DNA of 64,000 bases from Endothia cerciana. Its lineage: Eukaryota > Ascomycota > Sordariomycetes > Diaporthales > Cryphonectriaceae. Within the stretch, counting starts at the first letter, position 1, and every line of letters starts with the position of its first letter. The DNA is taken from NCBI GenBank assembly GCA_026119935.1, contig JALRMH010000001.1, positions 806,001 to 870,000 of the forward strand. Direction: 5' to 3'. Below are positions 12,066 through 22,150 of this stretch, piece after piece. Under the pieces are notes generated by a model. It did not search any database and was not told where the DNA came from. It saw only the letters and a program-made list of their open reading frames with translations. The translations under genes and the position numbers were made by a program.

Positions 12066-13571
12066 ATGGAGTCGCAACAGAACAGGCATCCTTTGCCGGC
12101 GCCACCAGGCCAGCAACAGAACCCTGGGTATCAGCAGACTCCTTATCAACCTGCGCAACCCGCCCACCGCCGGCCGACGAAGGCCGACAGGACTCGGTCC
12201 AGGGGGTTCAGTTTTCGATCTCAGGGTAGTTCGGACAAGGACCACAGCAACACTGCTGAGTCGCATTTCGAAAAGGAAGCAAAGCGACTGCACAGCAAGG
12301 CCGATCCAACAATGGCCATGAACGAGGCGGAGCCTGGTATGTTTTGCACCATGGTCTGGATGGCGCAACATACCCCAATGGACTGACATTTTCCCACAGC
12401 TTTGATTGCGGCGCAAACCGTAAACACGATGGGAAGCCTGCGCATGATGGAGCACATGGACAAATCTGGCAACGTTATCAGTAAGTTACTCACATGCGTA
12501 GATGGAATGTGGTTCTGACTCGCCATTGCAGCCGACCCCGATCAGTCTAATCCAACGCGCTGGAGACTGGAGAGGCCTCTTGATACAATAAGAGGCTTCG
12601 AAAGTGCCATCAGACGCAACGAGAGATCTTCAATGATCAACACAGGAGGTAACTATTCTCATCACCACATCCACCACTCAACCCAATTGACCCAAAAGGA
12701 GTGAGAACAAGAGACAAACACCGCGGGAACCCCGAAGATGCAATGGGGGAAAACCCAGGCAAACGAGTTCAAAGAAGTGTCGGGAGAAGAGGAGGAGCTT
12801 GATCCCAAACGCTTCCCATCCATTCATCACCTTCCCTTGGGCATTCATTGGCTCACCATTCTCGGCCTCAGACAACGAATCCGTGGTGAGCGGTTGGAAT
12901 CCTCGGAATAGCTATCATGGGAATGGCAGTAAGCCGACTGATTCATTTGTTCTGGACTGCGCTTTGCTCTTTTTTTTTTGGTTTTTTTTTTTTGGTATTA
13001 ACCAGTGTGGCTGACGTATCTTCTACCAGGCCGCTATCAGCACCAAAGCTACTACGGTGGTGAGGCACAGCCCAGCCGGCCCCAGTCGGGTGCCTTCCGA
13101 GCAGACAGCTACTACGACCAGCAGCAGCAGGGTCGCTGGGGTCCACCTCAAGATCGACGACGCGGCCCCCGAATGAATTCAGAGGCACAATACAACCAGC
13201 GAGCTGCCGGCGGCAATCCGTATTACGGCGACCGGTCATACGAGACAGTGGCTTCGGGTTCTGGAACACCCGGAGATCCCACAACTTCTGACAACAGCTC
13301 GATCGAGCGCCGTCAGTCTCCGCCGAAGCGCCAGCCTGAGCCCGTCAACGATTATGGCATCGGTTTCAGTCAAGCCGCTGACTATCCACCATCGACATTC
13401 ACAGTGGGTGTCAATGGTGCCTCGCAGTACGGAAACCCGGCCGGTGGAGCTGCGCCACCTCCGTCTCAGAAGGACGGGCCCATGCTGAGGAAGCCAGTAC
13501 AAGCTACTCAAGCTGCGCCAGACAAGCAAAAGAAACGCAGGAGCTTCTTCGGCATCGGCAAGGGAAACTAG
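12066..13571 (+). CDS. DUF2406 domain protein
   Basis: Fungus-specific protein of unknown molecular role; the family includes yeast YMR295C and YGR273C. Exons: 12066-12336, 12400-12480, 12532-12648, 12872-12928 and 13030-13571, giving 355 residues. The family signature is clear: HFEKEAKRLHSKADPTMAMN, then the NEAEP segment, then DPDQSNPTRWRLERPLDTIR and FESAI. The remainder is low-complexity, rich in Tyr, Gly, Gln and Pro, and ends in a basic tail (KKRRSFFGIGKGN). The 57-nt exon 4 is inferred: it has AG/GT borders, preserves frame and encodes a Tyr/Asn/Gly-rich stretch like its neighbours, but skipping it also keeps frame (336 residues). The upstream 1.8 kb looks like a long leader. Domain call is strong; exon 4 is moderate. 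Confidence 0.88.
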
Positions 13572-15563
13572 GGGGTCCCCAAAAATGATGACGGCTTGAC
13601 GACCGAACCCCTAGGCCGCCCCACAGGAGGCTGTCTTGAAGAGGAGGGACAAGGTCGATGAGTGATCGAGGGGCGGAATCATGGCGACACCACAAGCATC
13701 AACAATTTGCGTTGTCTAGGACGCTCTTCATTGCCAGCCGACCGTTGATGGCCTCGTCAGGCCCGTAAAGACTGAAGTTCCCAGGATTTGTTCACCCGGG
13801 AGGTGAGATTTCTCTTCCGCTATACGCTCGTATAGTCCGCAACGCATATCACGAGCCCCTAGAACAGCACCGGTCTGCGAGAAGGACTAGGTGCCGTGGT
13901 CGAGAAATTCACGTTCTCGCTATCGCTATTACGAGACGGCCCTCTCACATGGCGATCATCGACGCACATTCTGCACTATACTGGCCGGACACGACCCTAC
14001 AGCGTACCCGAAGTCAATGCCGACAATGATCGTAACGGAAAGCACGATAATGTACCTGGTCAATTACCTGACTCACGATGCCCTCACTTTGATTTCAATT
14101 TCAACTTTCTGGGTCCGACTCTGCGAAGGTCACGACTCTTGCGTTATCGACTTATTAATGGCTTGATAATCCTTCGAGGGTTCGGACGAATGAATGAGGG
14201 TATGGGTACATATGGTCGAAAAGACAGGACTGTACTTGATTAAGGACTGCGCGAAGTCAATAATTTTTTTGACACCAGATGGTGGTGCCTGGACCTCAAT
14301 TACTGGAACGAAGCTGTGGGACTTTCGTGTATGGATATATTCGGGGCGGCAGGTTCTACGCCGACAGGCCGGTTACAGTGACATATGTCTTCCAAGAACG
14401 CTCATTATCATTCTTATGTCTTACGGGGCGGCAAGGTGGCTTCCTGTGCGCGTGGAAACCAGGCGAAAAGGATGGGACGGAAACAGCCAGGTAAGGCATG
14501 GCACCTTCGATCGACTTCGGACGGTAGTTAGCACATCGGTCACCTTGCTCAGGCCGAACACGAAAGGGCTTCGTGGCTCATAATGGAAGAAAGGACTCGT
14601 TTGAGTTCACACAATATTGCGTTCTTGGCCTCCCGGTCCAGTGCAGTGGCAGACGTAGATCAGTAGAAGGGTGTTGCTCAGGTCCTGCCCCGTGGGAGGG
14701 TAAGTGTTCAGGCGAGGACACACAGGAGAGCAGAATTGATTCGCGGCATATGGTAGGTGGGTGAGCTCCGGGGGCTGGCGATTATTCAGGGCCAGAATCA
14801 CTCCAGTGAAGACCTGAAACCCAACGGCATCGAAATTACGGTTAGCAACTCCGGCATCAAGCCCGGAGCAAACTTCGGGTCCATGGCGAAACTTCAAGGC
14901 GTCTTGTCCCTCCATAACGCACTAGAGGTCATTGGAATAATGATCGAGCAAGTAACATCCGGGCGGAGGTATTCGTCCAGTTTGCGAACCTGGGGACAAG
15001 CTGGAAAGAACGGGCTAGAACTCGTCTTACTTGATTGTGATCCCCAACAGATGTTCACCTCGGGCTAGGGACTGGAGAGTCGAGGGCGTCTCGGCTTCCG
15101 TAGAGTCTACACGGAAGAGACTTGATAGCCTAGAGCGTCGCCGAGGCATAGAACACTAGGGAGCAGCGAACGACAGAGTCATGAGTAACACCATGCGCAT
15201 TCATACCACTATCGGAGATTGGGACACCTTGAGCTGAGATCTTGCTTTATGTAAGATTTCACTCCGCCGGGAGAGACTTGTCATCTCACATGACTGTCAT
15301 GGAAGACCCAGTCCCCGCGCCGAACGGAAGGCGATCCATCTTCGCCTGACGTTCTGCAGCTCCCTTAACAAGACAACTTGGCCCAGCGCTGCCTCAGTCG
15401 CAGTGTTCCTCCGCCGGAAGGAACACTGGCCACGACCAGCTGTTTCTCAACGACCCGGTTATCCCTCCCTGATGTCAACCCCTCAGAGATACCTTTTGAA
15501 TGGTAAGATCATCCGCCGCATCTGGCGGTCCTCCACGGAGGCAGATGCTCCAGAGTGATTCCA
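13572..15563. other. Spacer between DUF2406 and VMA21 3' ends
   Basis: The two neighbouring genes converge here. Open frames up to about 129 codons match nothing recognisable and lack supporting splice structure. The only structured element seen is a perfect 10-bp inverted repeat at 15401-15428, annotated separately. Confidence 0.5.
15401..15428. repeat. 10-bp inverted repeat (hairpin)
   Basis: The arms CAGTGTTCCT (15401-15410) and AGGAACACTG (15419-15428) are perfect reverse complements around an 8-nt loop. It lies about 135 nt past the VMA21 stop codon, so it could form a hairpin in that transcript's 3' UTR or be a dyad protein site. Function is not known. Confidence 0.6.
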
Positions 15564-16043
15564 TCAGCGCTCCTTCTTCGTTTCTTGCTGCTGCTCCGAT
15601 TGGTCCTCCCTCATGGCGACAATCACATAGGCGATTAACACGACGTTGGCCATGATTGCTGCCAGAGCACCAGCGAACGTGGAGTTGCCTAGAGTTGTCC
15701 ATCAGCCACTCCATCGTTACAACTTCTCCGCTCCCGCCAAACTCCTCAAGGTCCCACCCCCCACCCCCCCGTGGACCGACTCACCCCTGAAAACGGTGTT
15801 CACCGTCGCAAAGTATGACCCAATTGGCATGACGATCATTGCCAACGTGAAGCCGAGCAGCTTCATGATGACGTCCCTGCCGAGTGTCAGAGGGCGAGTA
15901 CCTTCCACGGCGCGGGACGGACCTCCTTACGTGGGCACGGCTGGCTTGATGTCGGACTTCTCACTGGCCGACGGGCTGGCGCCTACGGTGTCATCTTTGT
16001 CGAGAATGGTCTTCTCCGTCGAAATGATCCTGCGGGTGGCCAT
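15564..16043 (-). CDS. vma21: V-ATPase assembly factor Vma21
   Basis: Small ER membrane chaperone for assembly of the V0 sector of the vacuolar ATPase. Three exons on the minus strand (15931-16043, 15785-15876, 15564-15688) join to 109 residues, normal for the family. Two hydrophobic helices are visible, one around KLLGFTLAMIVMPIGSYF and one around AGALAAIMANVVLIAYVIVA, separated by TVNTVFRGNSTF. The C-terminus is QETKKER, matching a KKXX ER-retrieval signal as in yeast Vma21. Introns are 54 and 96 nt with GT-AG ends. The start was chosen because the preceding in-frame Met would add residues lacking family similarity. It is divergent from the Fun30-like gene. The gene is easy to miss because no single frame exceeds 64 codons. 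Confidence 0.93.
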
Positions 16044-16543
16044 CTTGACGACGCAGTCTGGCAAGGAGGTGGAACGGTGCTGGCGGTTTGAGAGAAGGTA
16101 GCGACATGGGAGTGAGGTCACCGGGTTGAGGTAAGCTGCTCGCTACCTGCTGCAGGTACCTGGGTACCCACAGGGGTTCCCTCAAAGCACCGACATGACT
16201 TAGCGACCTGGATTTCCTACACGTGAATCACTTATCAACATCCATTAATTTATTTTTCTCAAGTTTCTTCGTGCCCTCTTTTCTTTCCTTCTTGCTTTCT
16301 TAAAAAAGTACGGGGATCAAACTCCTCCGCCCGCCTGTCGGTTTAATTGGATGACGGTTCCAGGTGTCTTGGTTGAAGACCTCCGTCTCCCGATTCAGGG
16401 TTTCACGATACAAGCAAGCACTTGATACCTGACAGACACGGTAGAGGCACCCCACCTGCAATCCTGCCAGCCAACATCGATCGTATCGAATTTTCCTGCT
16501 GCAGAAGTTTCCAGATTGCTCACGTTTCCTGTGGATATCTGTG

Positions 16544-16572
16544 TATTTTATTTTATTTTATTTTATTTTATT
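16544..16572. repeat. (TTTTA)n simple repeat
   Basis: Five to six copies of a TTTTA pentamer lie in the divergent VMA21/Fun30 promoter. An A/T tract of this kind may favour nucleosome depletion; that is inference. Confidence 0.8.
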
Positions 16573-17024
16573 CCTTTGCGCAGAATCCAAATCGTACAAT
16601 AGGGGAGTTTGTGTCTATTGTTGTTGCATTTGATTTTTGCACGTGGCAGCGCGTCAAAAAGGAACGGATGCCTGTCCTAAGTGGCCGGTTTAGGCGTGTC
16701 TCGTTCGCGACTCCCATTGTTCTTTTTCATCGTCAATTGTGGCCATGTCCCCACAATAGGCTGGGTCCTGGTCCTGCAGGGACAATAACGCTAAATAACG
16801 GTGGAATTTCCACCCTCACCATCGACCTGTACACTATTTAGACTCGACTCGTCAAGCCCTGGATTGAACCAAACTTCCTCTCGATCTTTCTCGCCAAATC
16901 CCGAGTTCGTCCCAATCCAAGGTGTGCGCGTGGAAGCCTGTGACACATCGCGCATCTCGAGAGACGAAGTCGGTTCTCAGCGCGTCCAACACGCCCGCCT
17001 TCTCACCTGAGCATTGACTCTCTT

Positions 17025-17070
17025 CTCACCTCACCTCACCTCACCTCGCCTCACCTCGCCTCGCCTCGCC
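17025..17070. repeat. (CACCT/CGCCT)n simple repeat
   Basis: About nine tandem pentamers of the form TCACC or TCGCC lie just upstream of the Fun30-like start, probably within its 5' UTR. Confidence 0.8.
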
Positions 17071-17195
17071 ATACCCCTTCTCACCTTGTCACTTAATTCA
17101 CCCAAACCCACCGGCCCCCCTTCGTCGCGCGGTGCGCGATAATCAAGTCAGCCTTCAGACTGTTCATACCAGTTCCATCACGACACAGCGACATC

Positions 17196-20100
17196 ATGTC
17201 TTTCTCTTCGTCACCACTCACCTCGCCCGGTCGACCCGGGCGCGACGCCGAGGTGACTCCTGCAGGCAGCTGGGGTTCTCACAAGAACCCTATCAGCCTG
17301 AGTGACGATGATGACGACGATATTGTAACCGACTCCTCCTCCTCCTCGCCCTACTTCACGCAGCCTACCCAGGTCGTTAACCGAAAGACTCTCGGTGGGC
17401 CAAAGGCCAGCAACTGGAAGAGCACCCAACCCACCCAGATCATGAACCGCTCCACTCTCAGCGGCTCGAAGAGCACTTCTCAGGCCGGTACACAACCCAC
17501 TCAGATCACCAACCGCCCAACAGTCGGCTTGAGCACCAAGGTCCGAATCACTGGCTCCTCTCCTCGCAGTGACAGCACGTCACCCTGCAGCGATAAGCCT
17601 TCCCCTGCAGGCAAGATTGAGGTTCCCCGTTCCTCACCTTTCAACTCCTCTCCACTCCAGCTGCAACGACCTCGTCCTTCCATCTGGGGCATGCTCCCTT
17701 CCGGCACCACCTATCGACCACCCCAGAACAACATCACCAAGACCATCACCAGGAAGCCGGACGGGACCACCATCGAGGACGAGGCAGACGGAATCAGAGT
17801 CGAGATCCGGCCAGATGGAACTAGGGTCACCAGCCGCGTCCTCAAGCGCAAGCTGAGCACCAACGAGTCCAGTGATGAGCTTCACTGGAGCCCCAAGCAC
17901 CGCACTCGTGCAGACAGCTCGAGCAGTGACCGTTCTGCCCATGCCGACATCCAGCGCACATCCTTCCAGCGAAAGGCACCCGCAAGCCAGCCAAAGCAGG
18001 ACTCTAGACTCACCAAGGCTGCTCAACAGGCGGCCGATTTCGAGAAGAACTACGATGCCCGTACTCAGATGAGGGCCAGGAAGCTTCGCGAGAAGACAGG
18101 CAGAAGGTTTTCCTTGTACCTATGTGCCTCGGTGCTTACGCGGAAGAGGGATGATATGGACGCTGCTGCCAGAATGTTGCTGGGCGGTCAAGGCTCCGAC
18201 TCATCGTCCCCACCAAAACGGTCTTCTGCAACTCGCAGCCCATCTCCCGTCCCTGGGCCGAAGCGCAGACGCCTGGTTCGAGGACGTAACCCTGCCAACG
18301 CGACCAACTCCTCGCAGCCTACAGCTCCGCCTCTCATCAGTCTTGTTGATTCCGACTCCGACTCCGACAACGTATCCATTTCCAGCGTTAAGGACGACGG
18401 AGATGACTACCAGTCAGAGTCGGAGGAGGGTGAGGAGACCGATGAGGAGGATGATGATGACCAGACGAAGTCACGATCTACTAAGCAGGTGGACACCGAC
18501 CAGCCGAGAGTCGGAGTCAAGCGTGCTGCCAAGATCATGCAGTACCTAGAAACCTGTACTGTGGACCAGCTTGCCGCAGACGCAAAGGTCTCCAAGGACA
18601 ACGCAAGATTCATCATTTCCAAGCGGCCCTTCCACAGCATCAACCAAGTCAGAGCCGTGTACCAGTACAAGACACTACGCAAGAGGAAGGAAAAATCCAA
18701 CCTGGGGGAGGATGTGTTCTATGAGCTCAACCAGCACATCAAGCGTCTGAACGCGATTGACCGGATCGTCGAGCAATGCGAGATCCAAGGCACTATTATC
18801 AGATCGAGGGTCGAAAGCTGGAAGATGGACAAATTCGGCGAGATCGATGATTCTGTCACGGCTACCACTGACGCCGGCTTGCTGCCGTTCCCGCAAGAGC
18901 CCAAGTTGATCACTGGCAAGCTCTTCCCATACCAGCTGTACGGAATGAACTGGATGTGGCAGCTGTACACCCGTGGGTTCGGAGGCATTCTAGCGGATGA
19001 TATGGGTACGGGAAAGACTTGTCAAGTCATCTCTTTCCTGGCGCTTCTTCTTGACGCCCACGAATCCGGCCTCTTGCAGAACAAACCTGGACCCAACCTG
19101 GTTGTCGTCCCTCCAACTTTGGTCGACAATTGGCAGAACGAGTTTGTCAAGTTCGCTCCGGATCTGTCTGTGATCGTCTACTCTGGTCATCCTGGGGTGC
19201 GGGATGAGCTGGCGACACAGATCTTGAACTCGGCTGGAAAGTATCACGTCATCCTCACCTCGTTCTCGCAGATGGGCCGTACGAGGGATGCGATCTGGAT
19301 GGACAAGATCGGCATCAACGCAGCTTTCTTTGATGAGGGTCACAGACTGAAGAATGCCAACATCAAGACGTACACAGACCTCATTCGAATCAGGGCCAAT
19401 TGGAAGGTTCTGATCACGGGCACCCCTATTCAGAACAACATCATGGAGATGATCACCCTCCTGAACTTCCTCTCGCCGAAACTTTTCCACCGCGACCGCG
19501 AGTGCATCGAGGAGCTGTTCATGCAAAAGGCGTCCCTGAAGGAGGTTAGTGAGGGCGCTACGCTTCTGAGCGACCGCATCCAACGCGCTCGAAGCATTTT
19601 GGAACCCTTCATTCTGGTGCGCAAGAAGGAGCAGGTGTCAGCCTTACCCCCAAAGACTCGCAAGGTCATCTATTGCGACATGCCCGAGCGCCAGAGAGAA
19701 GTGTACGATGACCTCGTCAACAAGTTTCGCCTGTCGAAGGGTCGGAAGAGGACGGTCAAGCGCAAGAGCGACGAAAACAACCCTTGGGTTCAGCTGAAAA
19801 AGGCCGCCACGCACCCTCAGCTTTTCAGGCGGTTCTTTGATGACAAGAAATGCGAGGAGATGGCGAAGATACTCATGGAGAAGGCCCCCCACAAGGCGAA
19901 CCAAACGGACCTCGGACTCATGGAGGAAGAGCTGAAGGCTTACTCGGACTTCGAGCTCCACTTGTGGTGTCGGGACCTGGAGTGCCTGCGAGAGTTCGAC
20001 TGCCCAGATGGGTCGTGGTTCGAGGGCGGCAAGCTTCAGAAGCTTATCGAGCTTGTGAAGGAGTTTGAGCAGAACGGAGACCGTGTGCTAGTGTTCTCAC

Positions 20101-20609
20101 CCTTCAGAAGGAGCCTCGGAATCCTGGAGGAATGCCTCAGCGAGTCAGGAATCGACTACCGCCTCTTGGTCGGCGAGACATCGGTTCCGGATCGTCAGGT
20201 CTTGGTGGACGAGTTCCAGGGGGACAAGACGATCCCCGTGTTCCTTCTCACGACAATGGCAGGCGGTATGGGCCTCAATCTGACCGGCGCCAACAAGATC
20301 ATCATCTTTGATCAGTCCGACAACCCTCAACTAGACATCCAGGCCGAGAATCGAGCTCACCGACTGGGACAGAAGAGAGATGTCGAGGTGATCCGGTTGA
20401 TCTCGAAGGATACGATTGACGAGCTGATCTATAAGGCCTGCAAGGTCAAGCTGGAGCTCGCCAGCCAGATCACAGGCAACGACGAGAACTTGGGAAGGAA
20501 TGACGAGAAGGACGTTGTCACGAAGGTCACTGAGGAGATCATGTTGGGAGAGGGAGGTGGCTCGATCGCTACCGGTGGCTACATCACGCCCCCAAAGAGC
20601 GACGCGTAA
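17196..20609 (+). CDS. fun30: SNF2-family chromatin remodeler, Fun30/SMARCAD1 type
   Basis: ATP-dependent nucleosome remodeler of the Fun30 group, known in yeasts for silencing, heterochromatin maintenance and DNA-end resection. It is a single exon of 1137 codons. The first 280 residues are Ser/Thr/Pro-rich and disordered, with three repeats of the form QPTQ-hydrophobic-xNR. Around residues 285-325 is a CUE/UBA-like helical segment (KTGRRFSLYLCASVL). Residues 438-485 hold the helical region preceding the motor. The motor has the Walker A segment ADDMGTGKT near 600, the Fun30-typical DEGHRLKN box II near 712 and the C-lobe motif QAENRAHRLGQKR near 1050. The length and the DEGH rather than DEAH box fit Fun30. 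It shares a divergent promoter with VMA21. Subfamily placement is strong but untested by phylogeny. Confidence 0.93.
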   Translation: MSFSSSPLTSPGRPGRDAEVTPAGSWGSHKNPISLSDDDDDDIVTDSSSSSPYFTQPTQVVNRKTLGGPKASNWKSTQPTQIMNRSTLSGSKSTSQAGTQPTQITNRPTVGLSTKVRITGSSPRSDSTSPCSDKPSPAGKIEVPRSSPFNSSPLQLQRPRPSIWGMLPSGTTYRPPQNNITKTITRKPDGTTIEDEADGIRVEIRPDGTRVTSRVLKRKLSTNESSDELHWSPKHRTRADSSSSDRSAHADIQRTSFQRKAPASQPKQDSRLTKAAQQAADFEKNYDARTQMRARKLREKTGRRFSLYLCASVLTRKRDDMDAAARMLLGGQGSDSSSPPKRSSATRSPSPVPGPKRRRLVRGRNPANATNSSQPTAPPLISLVDSDSDSDNVSISSVKDDGDDYQSESEEGEETDEEDDDDQTKSRSTKQVDTDQPRVGVKRAAKIMQYLETCTVDQLAADAKVSKDNARFIISKRPFHSINQVRAVYQYKTLRKRKEKSNLGEDVFYELNQHIKRLNAIDRIVEQCEIQGTIIRSRVESWKMDKFGEIDDSVTATTDAGLLPFPQEPKLITGKLFPYQLYGMNWMWQLYTRGFGGILADDMGTGKTCQVISFLALLLDAHESGLLQNKPGPNLVVVPPTLVDNWQNEFVKFAPDLSVIVYSGHPGVRDELATQILNSAGKYHVILTSFSQMGRTRDAIWMDKIGINAAFFDEGHRLKNANIKTYTDLIRIRANWKVLITGTPIQNNIMEMITLLNFLSPKLFHRDRECIEELFMQKASLKEVSEGATLLSDRIQRARSILEPFILVRKKEQVSALPPKTRKVIYCDMPERQREVYDDLVNKFRLSKGRKRTVKRKSDENNPWVQLKKAATHPQLFRRFFDDKKCEEMAKILMEKAPHKANQTDLGLMEEELKAYSDFELHLWCRDLECLREFDCPDGSWFEGGKLQKLIELVKEFEQNGDRVLVFSPFRRSLGILEECLSESGIDYRLLVGETSVPDRQVLVDEFQGDKTIPVFLLTTMAGGMGLNLTGANKIIIFDQSDNPQLDIQAENRAHRLGQKRDVEVIRLISKDTIDELIYKACKVKLELASQITGNDENLGRNDEKDVVTKVTEEIMLGEGGGSIATGGYITPPKSDA

Positions 20610-21025
20610 GGAGCGATGACGATAGGTGAGGAACGACGGACTGCAGTTAGCCTTGTGTGCAGAGCCTTCGAGGCATGAACATAGACTGGTACCAGAATCC
20701 CTCTGCTGCCTGATGTGATTGATGTCTCTGACCATATCTTGACGGCATGCCCAGCAGTGGCCTCTTACTCAGCACGACCCGAGCCTTGATGAAGAGCCCA
20801 CTGCCAACCTGAGATCTGCTATGTGTCGTACGGGTTCTGTAGGCGAGGGGTCCAGAAAGGTGCCCCATGTTTCGGGCGGCGTTGTACATGCCCAGGAAGC
20901 GTTTTCTTTGCTGTCATAGCATTTGATCATCGCCCGATATACCTCCTGGTCTCTGCCCCCGGTCCAGACCACTAGGAACAGGCATTGCCCTGCCCTGCCC
21001 CCGCGGACCGGCGCATGTCGAAGCT

Positions 21026-21035
21026 TTATCTTATC
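21026..21035 (-). promoter_or_regulatory. Tandem GATA-factor sites
   Basis: The minus strand reads GATAAGATAA, two abutting HGATAR-type elements as bound by AreA/NIT2 nitrogen regulators. They lie about 480 nt upstream of the Par32-like start. The motif is seen directly; occupancy is inference. Confidence 0.5.
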
Positions 21036-21052
21036 TTTTCGCGGGCTTCGGA

Positions 21053-21060
21053 TGACGTCA
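21053..21060. promoter_or_regulatory. CRE-type palindrome TGACGTCA
   Basis: A perfect 8-bp bZIP (ATF/CREB) site lies 18 nt from the tandem GATA sites, in the same promoter. Binding is inferred from motif identity only. Confidence 0.5.
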
Positions 21061-21298
21061 CCAAGCCTTCTGGGCATGGGTGGGAAGAATGGCGAATTGA
21101 AGTTCGTTAATCCAGGACGAGGCCTCGGCAGCACGCACTGAAGTCGCATCCGGCGTCTTCTGGTATACAAAAATTACGGAAAGCCCATGGTGTCCTGTTC
21201 TGGGATGGCCTAGCACGCAGCTAGACCGATTTCGCAGCTGAGCCGCCTGCTACTGCCCTAGGGCGCATGTAACCCATGTCTTTGGCCTGGGTGCGCCC

Positions 21299-21304
21299 TA
21301 TAAG
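21299..21304 (+). promoter_or_regulatory. Candidate TATA box (TATAAG)
   Basis: TATAAG lies about 210 nt upstream of the Par32-like start codon, ahead of a pyrimidine-rich leader. Position is plausible for a fungal core promoter. Confidence 0.4.
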
Positions 21305-21509
21305 GCCTTGTCGTTCCCTAACCTTTTCCTTGGTCTGTTGACAGTTTATTGCATTTGAGACATCCACAATATTCAAAAACAAAGACTGCCAAGGTCGAGA
21401 GGATCTCTCTCTCTCCTTTTTTTTTCTTTTCTTTCTTTCTCAGACACCAGACCACAGTGAGCCGAGCAGCCAACAGCCACAGGATACCCACGAAACTAGA
21501 GACGCCAAG

Positions 21510-22150
21510 ATGACCGGACCAGAAGTCTCTCACGGGCGCGGGGGCGCCGGCAACATCACCCCGGATGATACCAAGTATGTGGATGCTGAGATCGTGAGGG
21601 CTGGAGACGAGGGTACGGGCGTGAGCACCGGGCGAGGAGGTACGCGATGACTTCCCTTGGAACCTCACACCCATGGGGAGATAAGACCTTCCGCGGCCCC
21701 GTTTACTGCGGCGTGCGCGGGAAATTGGCGATTCACCAAGCGGATTTTCGGGTGCCCTTATCGCGTGGCTGGCGTCCCTCCCGGGGGCCCATCGCTTCGC
21801 GTCCCGCCGACCCCGTTCAGCCGCGGCTGATAAGGGCCCGGGGGTCTGGCAGGCCTCAGCCTGAATGAGCCTTTCCTGGGGGTTGGCTCAAGTTACTAAT
21901 CCGGCCTTCCTTTACAGGCGCCGCAAACATCGTGGGGAAGAACGCCGTCGAACCCAGGGCGGACAAGGAGCTCGTGCCAGAGGGGGCGATGAGGCCCTCG
22001 ATGGAGGACCAGGATCACCACGTGGGCCGCGGCGGCGCCGGGAACGAGCACCACCACAAGGACAAGAAGGCCGAGGAGGGGGCCGCGGGGCAGCACAAGG
22101 GGCTGGCGGACAAGCTGAAGGCGAAGATTACCGGGATCTTCAAGAAGTGA
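21510..22150 (+). CDS. DUF3602 (Par32-like) small protein
   Basis: Two exons, 21510-21639 and 21918-22150, join to 120 residues around a 278-nt GT-AG intron. The product is hydrophilic and shows three copies of the DUF3602 signature: GRGGAGNI near the N-terminus, GRGGAANI across the splice junction, and GRGGAGNE in the middle. The C-terminal tail (LADKLKAKITGIFKK) is a basic amphipathic helix. In yeast, Par32 of this family is a TORC1-responsive regulator of ammonium transporters; whether this protein does the same is unknown, but its promoter carries tandem GATA sites consistent with nitrogen control. The start gives the family-like MTGPEVSHGRGGAGN. A slightly different acceptor cannot be excluded, but the junction exactly rebuilds the repeat. 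Confidence 0.85.

Larger units (their letters stand above)
16044..17195. promoter_or_regulatory. Divergent promoter of VMA21 and the Fun30-like gene
   Basis: This 1.15 kb spacer between two divergent starts contains a (TTTTA)n tract at 16544-16572 and a CACCT/CGCCT repeat at 17025-17070 about 130 nt before the remodeler start. No specific factor site could be assigned. Confidence 0.55.
20610..21509. promoter_or_regulatory. Fun30 3' flank and promoter of the Par32-like gene
   Basis: No ORF here is credible. The right half forms the promoter of the DUF3602 gene and contains tandem GATA sites (21026-21035), a CRE palindrome (21053-21060) and a TATA-like hexamer (21299-21304), followed by a C/T-rich leader around 21400-21440. 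Confidence 0.55.

Noticed and set aside
18096..18160. Possible intron within the Fun30-like ORF
   Set aside because: The residues KTGRRFSLYLCASVL fit the CUE/UBA-like segment of this family, and no pair of splice sites keeps frame.
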